From positions 1 through 62,246 of the forward strand of contig DPHE01000079.1 in the NCBI GenBank assembly GCA_003521815.1: a stretch of 62,246 bases of DNA, in the 5' to 3' direction. The stretch comes from Colwellia sp. (GTDB lineage: Bacteria > Pseudomonadota > Gammaproteobacteria > Enterobacterales > Alteromonadaceae). This document shows positions 45,327-54,029 of this stretch, one piece after another; position 1 is the first letter of the stretch, and each line of letters opens with the position of its first letter. The notes beneath the pieces were generated by a model, which made no database searches, was not told where the DNA came from, and worked only from the letters and a program-made list of their open reading frames with translations. The translations under genes were made by a program, and so were the position numbers.

Positions 45327-46856
45327 ATGTTAAAACTCAAATCCGTTGCCATCGATACCTTTAAAGAAAATGTTGCCTATTTACATCGCGATTGTCCTCT
45401 TTACCGCACCGAAGGTTTTCAGGCATTAATGAAAATAGAAATCTATATAAAAGGCAATGGTGGTCCTGTACTTGCTGTACTAAATATTGTTGATGACTGC
45501 GCTATTGTTGATATTAATGAACTGGGTTTAAGTACCCAAGCTTTTAGGCAATTAGACAAAAAGCAAGGAGTTAACGTAAGAATTGCGCCCGCTAAACCGC
45601 CAATTTCTCTTAAAGCGGTACACCGAAAAATTGCGGGTCAAACCCTGAACAAAAATGAATTTCATATTATTTGCCAAGATATATTAGAAAACCGTTATTC
45701 AAAGATGGAAATCGCTGCTTTTTTAGTCGCCTGTAGCCACAATGGCTTAGAACGTGAAGAAGTCTTTTTTTTAACGAAAGCCATGGTTGACACCGGTAAA
45801 ACCTTAAACTGGGGCGAAGCTATTGTGGTAGATAAACATTGTATTGGTGGTATTCCAGGTAATCGTACCACCATGATAGTAATGCCGATAATAGCCGCTC
45901 ACGGTATGCTAATGCCTAAAACCTCTAGCCGTGCTATTACATCTCCTGCAGGTACCGCTGATACCATGGAGGTATTGGCTAATGTCGAGCTTTCCATAGA
46001 ACAAATGCAAAAAGTTGTACAGCAGCATCGCGGTATGTTGACTTGGGGAGGGACGGCAAGATTAGCTCCCGTGGATGATATTTTAATTTCAGTTGAACGA
46101 CCATTGTCTATGGACTCAACTGGACAATTAGTAGCCTCTATCTTATCTAAAAAAATAGCGGCAGGCTCAACCCATCTGCTTATTGATATTCCCGTAGGTG
46201 CGTCCGCTAAAATTCATCATAATCAAGAAGCGTTAGCCTTAAGGAAATTATTTGAATATATTGGTGATCTCTTTGGTTTACATATCGATGTGGTGATTAG
46301 TGATGGCTCTCAACCTATAGGTAATGGTATTGGTCCGGCGTTAGAAGCCAGAGATGTACAGCAAGTTTTAAGCAACAAAAAAAATGCTCCTAGTGATTTA
46401 AGGGAAAAATCATTACGCTTAGCGGGAAGAATTTTAGAGTTTGATCCCGATGTTAGAGGTGGCCAAGGTTATATTATTGCGAGAGATATTTTAGAATCTG
46501 GTCGTGCATTTGAAAAAATGAAAGCCATAATAACAGAACAAGGGGTACAGAACAAAAAACAAAGTACGGCCGCGTTAGCGTATTCAGTAATCGCCCAAAA
46601 AAGTGGCTATATTTACGCAATAGATAACTTAAAAATAGCGCGTATAGCAAGCCTGGCTGGCGCACCTATAGATAAAAATGCGGGTATTGATCTTATTAAA
46701 AAAGTCGGCGATAAAATAAAAAAGGGTGACACTCTTTTTACTATATACGCCTGTTTTAAAAGTGACTTTGAATTTTCTATACAATTTTCTGATGAAAACA
46801 ATGCTTATGATATAGGGGAAAATCCGCCCTTGACAGACGATAACTACTTTATTTGA
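45327..46856 (+). CDS. Bacterial AMP/thymidine phosphorylase family protein
   Basis: The 509-residue protein belongs to the long thymidine-phosphorylase/AMP-phosphorylase group: an N-terminal extra domain (about 1-85) then FHIICQDILENRYSKMEIAAFLVACS, DKHCIGGIPGNRTTMIVMPI with the phosphate-binding loop, SSRAITSPAGTADTMEVLANV and the late GGQGYIIARDI. Archaeal members phosphorolyse AMP to adenine and ribose-1,5-bisphosphate; bacterial ones are less well known. No RuBisCO or ribose-1,5-bisphosphate isomerase is near. It lies 45 bp after permease 2 and 22 bp before the PRPP synthetase. Confidence 0.88.
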   Translation: MLKLKSVAIDTFKENVAYLHRDCPLYRTEGFQALMKIEIYIKGNGGPVLAVLNIVDDCAIVDINELGLSTQAFRQLDKKQGVNVRIAPAKPPISLKAVHRKIAGQTLNKNEFHIICQDILENRYSKMEIAAFLVACSHNGLEREEVFFLTKAMVDTGKTLNWGEAIVVDKHCIGGIPGNRTTMIVMPIIAAHGMLMPKTSSRAITSPAGTADTMEVLANVELSIEQMQKVVQQHRGMLTWGGTARLAPVDDILISVERPLSMDSTGQLVASILSKKIAAGSTHLLIDIPVGASAKIHHNQEALALRKLFEYIGDLFGLHIDVVISDGSQPIGNGIGPALEARDVQQVLSNKKNAPSDLREKSLRLAGRILEFDPDVRGGQGYIIARDILESGRAFEKMKAIITEQGVQNKKQSTAALAYSVIAQKSGYIYAIDNLKIARIASLAGAPIDKNAGIDLIKKVGDKIKKGDTLFTIYACFKSDFEFSIQFSDENNAYDIGENPPLTDDNYFI

Positions 46857-46877
46857 TTTTATATATTAGGAGTTACT

Positions 46878-47777
46878 ATGACCATAATACTGGGGTTTGA
46901 CGACTATTTATACCCTGGTCAGCAGCTCGCCAAAAGTTTATTGATCCCGTTTAAAAAGGTTGAACTGCATCAATTTCCTGATGGTGAAACAAAAGTGACT
47001 TTGCCGGTAAAGTTACCGAGGCAAATTATTCTATGTAGAACGTTAAATCAGCCTAATGCAAAACTCATTGAACTAATCATAACTGCTTCAGCAGCAAGAG
47101 CCCAAGGAGTTGAACATATTACCTTAGTAGCGCCCTATTTATGCTACATGCGCCAAGATATTGCTTTTAATACAGGAGAAGCGATTAGCCAAAAAATAAT
47201 AGGCCATTTACTCGGTAGCTATTTTGACCGAGTTATTACCATTGACCCACACCTGCATCGCATCAATAACTTAAGTGAGGCAATTTCAAGCAATCAAGCT
47301 ATTGCTTTGCACGCTAGCAGTGCTATGTCTGCATTTTTACAACAACAGTTTAGTCAACCTGTACTGATTGGCCCTGACCAAGAATCTGAACAATGGGTTA
47401 AAGCGATAGCCAAGCCTCATCAGTGGGATTATGCGATTGCTACTAAAGAACGTTTGGGTGATAAAAATGTTGTTATAACTTTAGAAACTAATGATCAAGA
47501 GAATCAAAACGAAGTAACCCTAACAAATCGAGACGTTATTATTGTTGACGATATTGCCAGTACAGGAAAAACGCTTGAACAAGCGGTGAAACAAATACAA
47601 CGACAAGTACCAGCGAGTATTTCAATCATAGTGACACATGCATTTTTTGTGGATAACGCCATAACAAGACTGACTAATATGGGCGTTGATAATATTTGGA
47701 GTTCGGATAGCGTGCTGCATAACAGTAATGCCTTCAGTATTATAGACATCATAGCAGAGCAGCTTAAACTATCTTAA
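46878..47777 (+). CDS. Ribose-phosphate pyrophosphokinase (PRPP synthetase) homologue
   Basis: The 299-residue protein has the Prs landmarks: KVELHQFPDGETKV, PYLCYMRQD with FNTGEAISQKI, TIDPHLHRI, and the PRPP loop VIIVDDIASTGKTL. It makes PRPP from ribose-5-phosphate and ATP. It is divergent from the housekeeping Prs and shorter than its 315 residues, so it is a second copy. The coupling to a nucleoside/AMP phosphorylase next door suggests recycling of the ribose part of nucleotides. Confidence 0.88.
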   Translation: MTIILGFDDYLYPGQQLAKSLLIPFKKVELHQFPDGETKVTLPVKLPRQIILCRTLNQPNAKLIELIITASAARAQGVEHITLVAPYLCYMRQDIAFNTGEAISQKIIGHLLGSYFDRVITIDPHLHRINNLSEAISSNQAIALHASSAMSAFLQQQFSQPVLIGPDQESEQWVKAIAKPHQWDYAIATKERLGDKNVVITLETNDQENQNEVTLTNRDVIIVDDIASTGKTLEQAVKQIQRQVPASISIIVTHAFFVDNAITRLTNMGVDNIWSSDSVLHNSNAFSIIDIIAEQLKLS

Positions 47778-47862
47778 TCATATAGACATCAGTTAGTAAC
47801 AAAATAAATCACCATTAGAGATAAATCTGTTCGTGTTATATTTTTATATAGCTAAAAAATAT

Positions 47863-47984
47863 TTAAGGTACAAGAACTATAGGTACATCAAAATAATGTA
47901 CTAGTTGCATTGTACATTCGACAGCACGATCATCCCATATACTACCATCCACACCTACTAAATATAAATTATTTAACCTGTATT
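47863..47984 (-). pseudogene. Possible universal stress protein scrap
   Basis: The minus strand reads LYLVGVDGSIWDDRAVEC and continues to PIVLVP before TAA at 47863. This resembles the first 35 residues of a USP (LVGVDGSxxxxRAVE...) but then stops and has no start codon. It lies in the 228-bp gap between convergent genes. The match is short, so I keep the confidence low. Confidence 0.4.
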
Positions 47985-48005
47985 ATATCTTCAATTATTA
48001 CACGG

Positions 48006-48458
48006 TTAATACCCATAAAATTGATAGTTAGTACTACGATAGGGTATTAATTCATAATGAGGTTGCAAGAATGTTACTAAATTAACCAATTCAGTTATTG
48101 TCATTACATCATTAATGTTTTTCATTTTAGATTCACCCTCCACAGCAATAATAGCCAGAGGGTAACCTTGAGCAAATTTATGCGAAGGGTTAATAACACT
48201 AGTCACCAGATCAGCATATGTTTTTACTTTGGTTGACTTGCCCCCTAAACGAACATTTAAATCAGGGTTGTTTATACCTGTAGCTTGTTCGATGCCATTA
48301 ATATGATGGCATGCTAAACATTGATGTTTAGTCAACACCACTGCTCCTTTATTAACATCACCCTGAGGCAAACTAAATCCTTGGGGTGAATCGGGTCCTC
48401 CTTCACAACCGATGAGGATCAAGCTACTTAAAGCAATACAACATAATAAATATTTCAT
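48006..48458 (-). CDS. Mono-haem cytochrome c lipoprotein, paralogue of 38392-38847
   Basis: The 150-residue protein has a lipobox (LILIGC), one CLACH haem site followed by HINGIEQ, and the same C-terminal pattern as the other copy (TYADLVTSVINPSHKF; ESKMKNINDVMTITELVNLVTFL; ELIPYRSTNYQFYGY). A TAGGAG ribosome site precedes the ATG. It follows the SGNH gene by 39 bp on the minus strand. Confidence 0.9.
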   Translation of the reverse strand: MKYLLCCIALSSLILIGCEGGPDSPQGFSLPQGDVNKGAVVLTKHQCLACHHINGIEQATGINNPDLNVRLGGKSTKVKTYADLVTSVINPSHKFAQGYPLAIIAVEGESKMKNINDVMTITELVNLVTFLQPHYELIPYRSTNYQFYGY

Positions 48459-48497
48459 AAAAACTCCTAAATAAATATAAATAAGACTGATAACCTC

Positions 48498-49223
48498 TTA
48501 CGGGTTCATGTCATCTAAAGTCGATGTAATTGTTTTAGCGGCTTGATTTGCCCAAACTTGATAGGCTATTTTTGATGGATGAAATCCATCCTTGGCGATA
48601 TACTTAGGTTCAATTGACGCATCAATATCAAAATTAGTACATTGGCTAAAGTTACCTACAATGACGGTCAATAAGCTATTTAACCGCTTAGAGCGCTCTC
48701 CCCACCACCAACGTAAAGGCTGAGGGAATTTCGTAAATTCTTGCATGGGAGGAAGGTTTGATAGGAGTATTTTTTTCACCGAAAATTTCGATACCAAAAC
48801 ATTGATCATTACATTCATATTTTTTTCCCATCGTCCAGAATGAGTAAAATGAGTGACGTCATTAACGCCAATCGACACCAGTACTATATCAAACGGTTCT
48901 TCTTGCAAGTTTTGTAGCATGTCCAATACATCCAAAGCTGTAGCACCTGTCTTTGCAAGCAATTTCCAGTTAACGCTATAATGATGTCCAAGTAATGATG
49001 ATAACTGTCCTGCTAATGCATCTTCTTGCCCATCGACACCAACACCTAACGCGGCGGAATCACCAATGATGAGCAACTTCAATTCATTGCCACTACCACA
49101 AACGCCTAAACGATCTCCTGTAGGCTCAGGTAACGATAAGGTCATTTTGTTGATGAAAAGAGCTTGTGGTATCAATACTGGCATTAACAGTATTGTTGTT
49201 ATTTGATGGAACAAATTAATCAC
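48498..49223 (-). CDS. SGNH/GDSL hydrolase
   Basis: The 241-residue protein has an N-terminal hydrophobic segment, block I LLIIGDSAALGVGV with the Ser, block III SIGVNDVTHF, and block V DGFHPSKIAY with the Asp-His pair. This is a lipase/esterase of the SGNH family. A clean AAGGAG precedes the ATG. It is probably exported or membrane-anchored. It lies downstream of a 53-residue gene and the FNR-type site at 49604. Confidence 0.9.
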   Translation of the reverse strand: MINLFHQITTILLMPVLIPQALFINKMTLSLPEPTGDRLGVCGSGNELKLLIIGDSAALGVGVDGQEDALAGQLSSLLGHHYSVNWKLLAKTGATALDVLDMLQNLQEEPFDIVLVSIGVNDVTHFTHSGRWEKNMNVMINVLVSKFSVKKILLSNLPPMQEFTKFPQPLRWWWGERSKRLNSLLTVIVGNFSQCTNFDIDASIEPKYIAKDGFHPSKIAYQVWANQAAKTITSTLDDMNP

Positions 49224-49383
49224 ACTCCTTTAATTTTATCCGCTAAAACGTATATTCCTAGGGGTTAACCGGCACTTGATTTATCACTACGGTTGCCTAA
49301 AAATAGGGTTCAACGGTTCTATCCTTAGTATCGCTATTGAAAAACTTGAGTGGATACTACAAGTAATACACTGATTTTGATAA

Positions 49384-49545
49384 TCACTTTAAAAAAGGGT
49401 TAGCTTCATCTAATCCTATTCCATTAAGTTGGTGAATAAGCTTAAACTCTAGCGCTTCAAGTTCCCTTAACTCTTCTCGTGTTGTGCTTTTATTAACTTC
49501 TTTCTTTGTCAGTACCGATAAACGGTTATGCTCACGAATTTGCAT
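49384..49545 (-). CDS. 53-residue acidic/helical protein
   Basis: A frame of 53 codons on the minus strand begins MQIREHNRLSVLTKKEVN and ends GIGLDEANPFLK. It is rich in Glu, Leu and Lys (ELRELEALEFKLIHQLN), consistent with a short coiled coil. The ATG lies 58 bp after the FNR-type site at 49604-49615, the same order of distance as at the other three sites. No family is recognised. It is followed by the SGNH gene 160 bp on. Confidence 0.55.
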   Translation of the reverse strand: MQIREHNRLSVLTKKEVNKSTTREELRELEALEFKLIHQLNGIGLDEANPFLK

Positions 49546-49603
49546 AATTAACTCTAGTATTCAATAAAGAATACAGTGTCGTTCAAACACCCACATATTA
49601 AAA

Positions 49604-49615
49604 TGATAAATATCA
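49604..49615. promoter_or_regulatory. FNR/Anr-type site upstream of the 53-residue gene
   Basis: TGAT-AAAT-ATCA, identical in core to the site at 53429-53440. The near edge lies 58 bp before the start of the minus-strand 53-residue gene, and the far edge is 15 bp from the end of the channel gene. Probably drives the 53-residue gene, SGNH hydrolase and cytochrome. Confidence 0.6.
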
Positions 49616-49629
49616 GCAGAGTTAGCATA

Positions 49630-50106
49630 TTATTCTACGTTAAATTTTGACTGTTTCTTTTTGAGGTGTTCGACATGAACGATTAATGTGTCGACTGTGT
49701 CTTTTAATAAATCTAGCTCATCAACCGTCAGGTCATTTAACTGTTCGAGGTTGTACTCTATTGTATCAATTATCTTTTTATAAGGGCGCTGCATTGGTCT
49801 CATAAAATAGGTAGTAACTGTTCCTACAATGGTTCCAAAAAATAACATCGAACCAATCACTATCCACAGACCACCAACTAATTGAGCAGCACCAGATACC
49901 GGTGCATCAGCAATTACAGCAGTAGAAAATGCAGCTACTCCCCAATATAACGCTTTCCCATACGAATTGATTGACGTTCCTTCAATACCGCTTTCGGCCA
50001 GGTAAACTCCCGCAGCAAAAATTAGCCACAACATGACTAATAACAACACCATTTTTGTAAATGGCGTATGAATAGATATATCATTAATTAATTTCTTAAA
50101 TCGCAT
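49630..50106 (-). CDS. Two-helix ion-channel-like protein with degenerate K+ filter
   Basis: The 158-residue protein has the layout of a two-helix potassium channel: an N-terminal helix (about 18-37), a pore helix and loop (about 50-66), an outer helix (about 75-97) and a C-terminal coiled coil (NLEQLNDLTVDELDLLKDTVDTLIVHVEHLKKK). In KcsA the filter is TVGYGD; here the aligned residues are TAVIAD, so both filter glycines and the Tyr are gone. It therefore should not be K+-selective. A GGATGA ribosome site is present. It may be an unusual channel or a structural membrane protein. Confidence 0.75.
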   Translation of the reverse strand: MRFKKLINDISIHTPFTKMVLLLVMLWLIFAAGVYLAESGIEGTSINSYGKALYWGVAAFSTAVIADAPVSGAAQLVGGLWIVIGSMLFFGTIVGTVTTYFMRPMQRPYKKIIDTIEYNLEQLNDLTVDELDLLKDTVDTLIVHVEHLKKKQSKFNVE

Positions 50107-50354
50107 ATGTCATCCAACTATTTACATTATGGAGCTTTTTACTATTGCCTTGTAAAATAATTCTGCATCATTGACTCCACTTATATACCCGTTAAAAACG
50201 CAATATTCATGTCAACCACCTCACCATTTCGATTCACTAAAGGCTCGCCTGATTTGCCAGGGTTGTATGATTGAAGAAAGCTATGATACTTTTCCCAAAA
50301 AACCGTTTAAAAAACATCAGCAAATGGACCATTTTTATCAAAATTTAAATTAAA

Positions 50355-50534
50355 CTAGTTATTTGATGATTCCGATACTTTAGTTTCATCTTGAATACAT
50401 TCTATGAAGGCAAACGCTTTACCACTTTCATGTGAACTATTTAGTACATGCTTTTTTGATTGCACTGGTGTAACAAAAAATAAGAATAAAAGAACAACTA
50501 AAACCGTAATAATAATAATCAGACTTTTTTTCAT
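50355..50534 (-). CDS. 59-residue exported or single-span protein
   Basis: A minus-strand frame of 59 codons begins MKKSLIIIITVLVVLLFLFF, a strong membrane/signal segment, then VTPVQSKKH and a polar tail with one Cys (FAFIECIQDE). TAGGAG stands 5 bases before the ATG, a near-ideal ribosome site. It lies 120 bp after the P-type ATPase gene on the same strand. No family is recognised; it is probably a real small membrane protein, perhaps a partner of the ATPase. Confidence 0.65.
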   Translation of the reverse strand: MKKSLIIIITVLVVLLFLFFVTPVQSKKHVLNSSHESGKAFAFIECIQDETKVSESSNN

Positions 50535-50654
50535 CTAAACTCCTAATGCCTTAACATTTGCAAAGACAACTTGCCGCATTTTCTTTCTCTGCTTTGGATA
50601 CCATTCTTTAACAAAAGCCATAATTTGGAAAATAGACAGCGGGTCTTCTATCCA

Positions 50655-53342
50655 TTACTCCATTCGTTCAGCACGTCGCACAAAATATTTTTCTAACTCG
50701 ACTAAAAACAATACTGAAGAAGAAACGAGCAGAATATGTAGCCATATATTTAAGTCGATGTTCGTTGTACCAAACAAAGACTGCATCGGCAAAAGATAGG
50801 TGAAGGCTAACTGTAAAATAATCAGTATGACAATAGCGATTAACACATAACGATTGCCTGTTAATCCAGCCCAATTAAATATACTATTTTTCAAATATCG
50901 TGAGTTAAACAAATAAAATATCTCAAACATAACCAATGTATTTACAGCCACAGTCCGTGCATGCTCAATACTCATGCCTCGTTTAATTTCCAAAATATAA
51001 AGACCGAATGTCCCACTCATCAAAATAACGGAAACAAAGCTAATACGCCAAATCAGGTGAGCTGTCAGCATAGGTTCATTGGAATTACGTGGCGAGCGTT
51101 TCATAACATTTTTTTCGGGTGGCTCAAAAGCCAATGACAATGCCAGAGTAACTGCGGTCACCATATTGACCCAGAGAATTTGTACTGGCGTTAATGGTAA
51201 CTGTTCAAAACCAAATAAAATCGCTGCCAAAATGATCAGAGCTTCGCCACCATTTGTCGGGAGAATAAAAAGAATTGATTTTTTGATATTGTCATAAACG
51301 GTTCGTCCTTCTTTTACAGCATGAGTGATAGAGGAAAAATTATCATCTACCAATACCATTTCAGCAGCTTCTTTGGCTGCTTCTGTACCGCTATGTCCCA
51401 TTGCAGTGCCTACATCAGCGCGTTTGAGCGCAGGGGCATCATTTACTCCATCTCCCGTCATGGCTACGATTAAACCCAGCTCCTGCAACAGTCTTACTAA
51501 AAGCAACTTATGTTCCGGATTGACGCGCGCATATACATCTATGTCTTGGATTCGCAGGCGTAATTCATCTTCACTCATTAAGTCCAGTTCTTGTCCGGTC
51601 AGTACATCGTCGACATTAACAAGTTTGAGTTGCTGAGCGATGGCACGAGCTGTGGTACTATGGTCTCCTGTAATCATTTTTACCCGAACACCTGCCTCAT
51701 TGCAGATTCTTATTGCCTCTATAGCTTCCTCGCGAGGTGGGTCAATCAAGCCAAACATGCCTAGCAAAATGAGATCATTCTCAACGTCGCTAAACTTTAA
51801 TTCCATCTGCTCATAACTGATTGGCTTGACAGCAATGGCCAATACTCTCTGACCTTGGTTGGCCATTTCATCAATACGGCGTAACCAGTAATTTCTATCT
51901 AATATCTGAACACCCTGTGCTGTTTTCTGATGTGCACACATATCTAAAATACGCTCGGGAGCCCCCTTGATTAAGACAAAGGCATCACCAGTGTGACTAT
52001 GGTGGAGTGTCGCCATAAAGCGATGCTCGGATTCAAAAGGAATAAGATCAGTACGTGGATATTGTTTAGCCTCGGCTTCATTGTCTAATCCAGCCTTTAA
52101 CCCTGATACCAATAAAGCCCCCTCCATTGGATCACCATGAACTAGCCACTTTCCCCTTTTTAGTTCGAGTGATGCATCATTACATAGTACAGAAGCTTTG
52201 ATAGCCTCCAAAAGAAGTGGTTTTTCTTCAGAAAATACATTCATATTTAATAATGTTATCGACCCATGTGGATCATAGCCAGTACCACTTAACACAAAAA
52301 AACTGCTAGTCGTGGCAATCGTCCTAACGGTCATTTCATTACGTGTAAGAGTACCGGTTTTATCCGTACAAATGACATTTACGGCACCTAAAGTCTCTAC
52401 GGCAGGTAGTTTACGAATGATTGAATTTCGTTGAGACATTCGCTGTACACCAATCGCAAACGTAATTGTCATGATGGCAGGTAAGCCTTCTGGAATTGCT
52501 GCCACTGCAAGGCTCACAGCAGCAAGAAACAATTCAGCTAGTGAATAATTTCTGACCAGTAAACCGAAAAAAAAGGTGATAATGGCAATAGCTAAAACGG
52601 CTAGTGTAAGCCAACGGCCAAACTGGGCTATTTGACGTAATAATGGTGTTGTCAATGAGTCCACTTGTGATACTAGTGTACTAATGTGGCCAATCTCGGT
52701 ATTTGCACCGGTCGCAATAACGACGCCGGTACCTTGGCCATGAGTCACGATAGTCCCTGAGTAAGCTAGACATCGTCGGTCTCCTATCATCGACTCTTGT
52801 GCAACAGGATCTGTGATTTTTTCTACCGCTATTGATTCTCCTGTCAGAGCCGATTCTTGTATTTGAAGCCCTTTGACACGGAATAGCCGTATATCTGCGG
52901 GTACCTTATCACCTGACTGCAACATGACTATATCACCAGGAACTAACTCTTGTGCCGCGACACTTGTTTTTTTGCCATTACGTAATACCATGGCATTTGA
53001 AGAAAGCATCTGCCGAATAGCCTTCAAAGCATTATCGGCCTTACCCTCCTGCACGAACCCAATCATAGCATTAACAATGACAACACCTAGAATAACACCA
53101 GCATCTATCCAATGACCCAACATTGCGGTAACAGCACTAGCTGCTAACAGTACATAGATGAGAATATTATGAAATTGGTAGAAAAAACGTACCAATGGAC
53201 CACGTCCCTTCGGTTCAGATAACTTATTCGGCCCATGTTTCGTAAGCCTTTTATTTACTTCATCTTTTGATAGTCCAGTAGATGTAGCCTCTAGTAATTC
53301 GAAGACCTTTTGTACATGTTCAGTATGACAACTGTCTAACAT
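50655..53342 (-). CDS. Cation-transporting P-type ATPase (P2-like)
   Basis: The 895-residue pump has the N-terminal cation-ATPase domain, SALTGES actuator loop, IPEGLPAIMT in helix 4, the phosphorylation motif ICTDKTGTLT, hinge TGDGVNDAPALKRADVG, and helices 5-10. In helix 6 the usual NxxTD is NMVTA, so a key Ca2+-site Asp of the calcium pumps is missing. Transported ion is therefore uncertain (monovalent cation or another). GGGAGTGGGGG precedes the ATG, and an FNR-type site lies 87 bp upstream. It is the first gene of its minus-strand unit. Confidence 0.92.
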   Translation of the reverse strand: MLDSCHTEHVQKVFELLEATSTGLSKDEVNKRLTKHGPNKLSEPKGRGPLVRFFYQFHNILIYVLLAASAVTAMLGHWIDAGVILGVVIVNAMIGFVQEGKADNALKAIRQMLSSNAMVLRNGKKTSVAAQELVPGDIVMLQSGDKVPADIRLFRVKGLQIQESALTGESIAVEKITDPVAQESMIGDRRCLAYSGTIVTHGQGTGVVIATGANTEIGHISTLVSQVDSLTTPLLRQIAQFGRWLTLAVLAIAIITFFFGLLVRNYSLAELFLAAVSLAVAAIPEGLPAIMTITFAIGVQRMSQRNSIIRKLPAVETLGAVNVICTDKTGTLTRNEMTVRTIATTSSFFVLSGTGYDPHGSITLLNMNVFSEEKPLLLEAIKASVLCNDASLELKRGKWLVHGDPMEGALLVSGLKAGLDNEAEAKQYPRTDLIPFESEHRFMATLHHSHTGDAFVLIKGAPERILDMCAHQKTAQGVQILDRNYWLRRIDEMANQGQRVLAIAVKPISYEQMELKFSDVENDLILLGMFGLIDPPREEAIEAIRICNEAGVRVKMITGDHSTTARAIAQQLKLVNVDDVLTGQELDLMSEDELRLRIQDIDVYARVNPEHKLLLVRLLQELGLIVAMTGDGVNDAPALKRADVGTAMGHSGTEAAKEAAEMVLVDDNFSSITHAVKEGRTVYDNIKKSILFILPTNGGEALIILAAILFGFEQLPLTPVQILWVNMVTAVTLALSLAFEPPEKNVMKRSPRNSNEPMLTAHLIWRISFVSVILMSGTFGLYILEIKRGMSIEHARTVAVNTLVMFEIFYLFNSRYLKNSIFNWAGLTGNRYVLIAIVILIILQLAFTYLLPMQSLFGTTNIDLNIWLHILLVSSSVLFLVELEKYFVRRAERME

Positions 53343-53428
53343 TCCCCCACTCCCAACGACTATTCAACTTTCTGAATGATCTAAACATTTACTCTCTAAA
53401 TAATACCCGTTTATTTTAATTGTCAAAC

Positions 53429-53440
53429 TGATAAATATCA
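53429..53440. promoter_or_regulatory. FNR/Anr-type site upstream of the P-type ATPase
   Basis: TGAT-AAAT-ATCA with flanking C and G makes a 14-base palindrome. It lies 87 bp before the minus-strand ATPase ATG and has the same core as the site at 49604. Confidence 0.7.
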
Positions 53441-53812
53441 GTTCTACACAACACATAATAATCTTTATATTCGATACTATTATTAAGGTGAATTATTGCA
53501 AATGAGATGATGAAAACGGCAGTGTTTTTTTGAGCCTAATCGAATAGTCCTTGATGACAAACTGATTCCAAGGTTGGGCCTGACAATTCGCCATAAAATG
53601 GTAGGGGTGATAGAAAACCATTAGCAAACGTTGCTGGTTATAAAAAAGATCAGCGTGTTATTATGAACACAAATTTTCTACACCCATTGGCCAACCAGTT
53701 TGCCGTAATTTTATTTTTGATAATACACTTAATATAGAGTGACTTAAGCTCATAACTTTGTCACCTGTATAGTAATTATTGGCTAAGTAAACTCAATATA
53801 GGATGACTACTA

Positions 53813-53944
53813 TTGAGTCAAAACGACCAAGAAAAAATCCAATTTTTCACACTATTAATGTCTCGAAAGGCTCAAAGTTGCCATTGCAGTGACTCTATTT
53901 TCATCGCACATGCATTTCGCCGTGGCCTATCTGGTCATGATTAA
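53813..53944 (+). CDS. Possible 43-residue protein
   Basis: A TTG-start frame, GGATGA seven bases upstream, encodes SQNDQEKIQFFTLLMSRK, then SCHCSD, and ends RRGLSGHD. The Cys-His-Cys cluster and basic arginine stretch are noticeable, but there is no homology I can name and the start is weak. Confidence 0.25.
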   Translation: MSQNDQEKIQFFTLLMSRKAQSCHCSDSIFIAHAFRRGLSGHD

Positions 53945-54029
53945 TCATCTATATGTTTGTAAATGAGACCCTAACATGAGCTGGAATGAGCCACGGTAAT
54001 TATAATAAATCAATCAGTTATGGAGCAAC

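Larger units (their letters stand above)
53343..54029. other. 687-bp intergenic region
   Basis: Besides the FNR-type site and a possible 43-codon frame it has two direct repeats of about 17 bases (from 53728 and 53792, 14 of 17 matching, core AATATAG). I see no large gene and no clear ppsA terminator. Confidence 0.5.

Noticed and set aside
49321..49365. TTGAT...ATCA-like strings near 49270 and 49375 as more FNR sites
   Set aside because: The half-sites are spaced by two or other than four bases, which does not fit the FNR dimer.
50171..50353. 60-codon frame on the plus strand with TTG start
   Set aside because: No ribosome site, no recognisable family and unusual composition; it lies in a gap between minus-strand genes.
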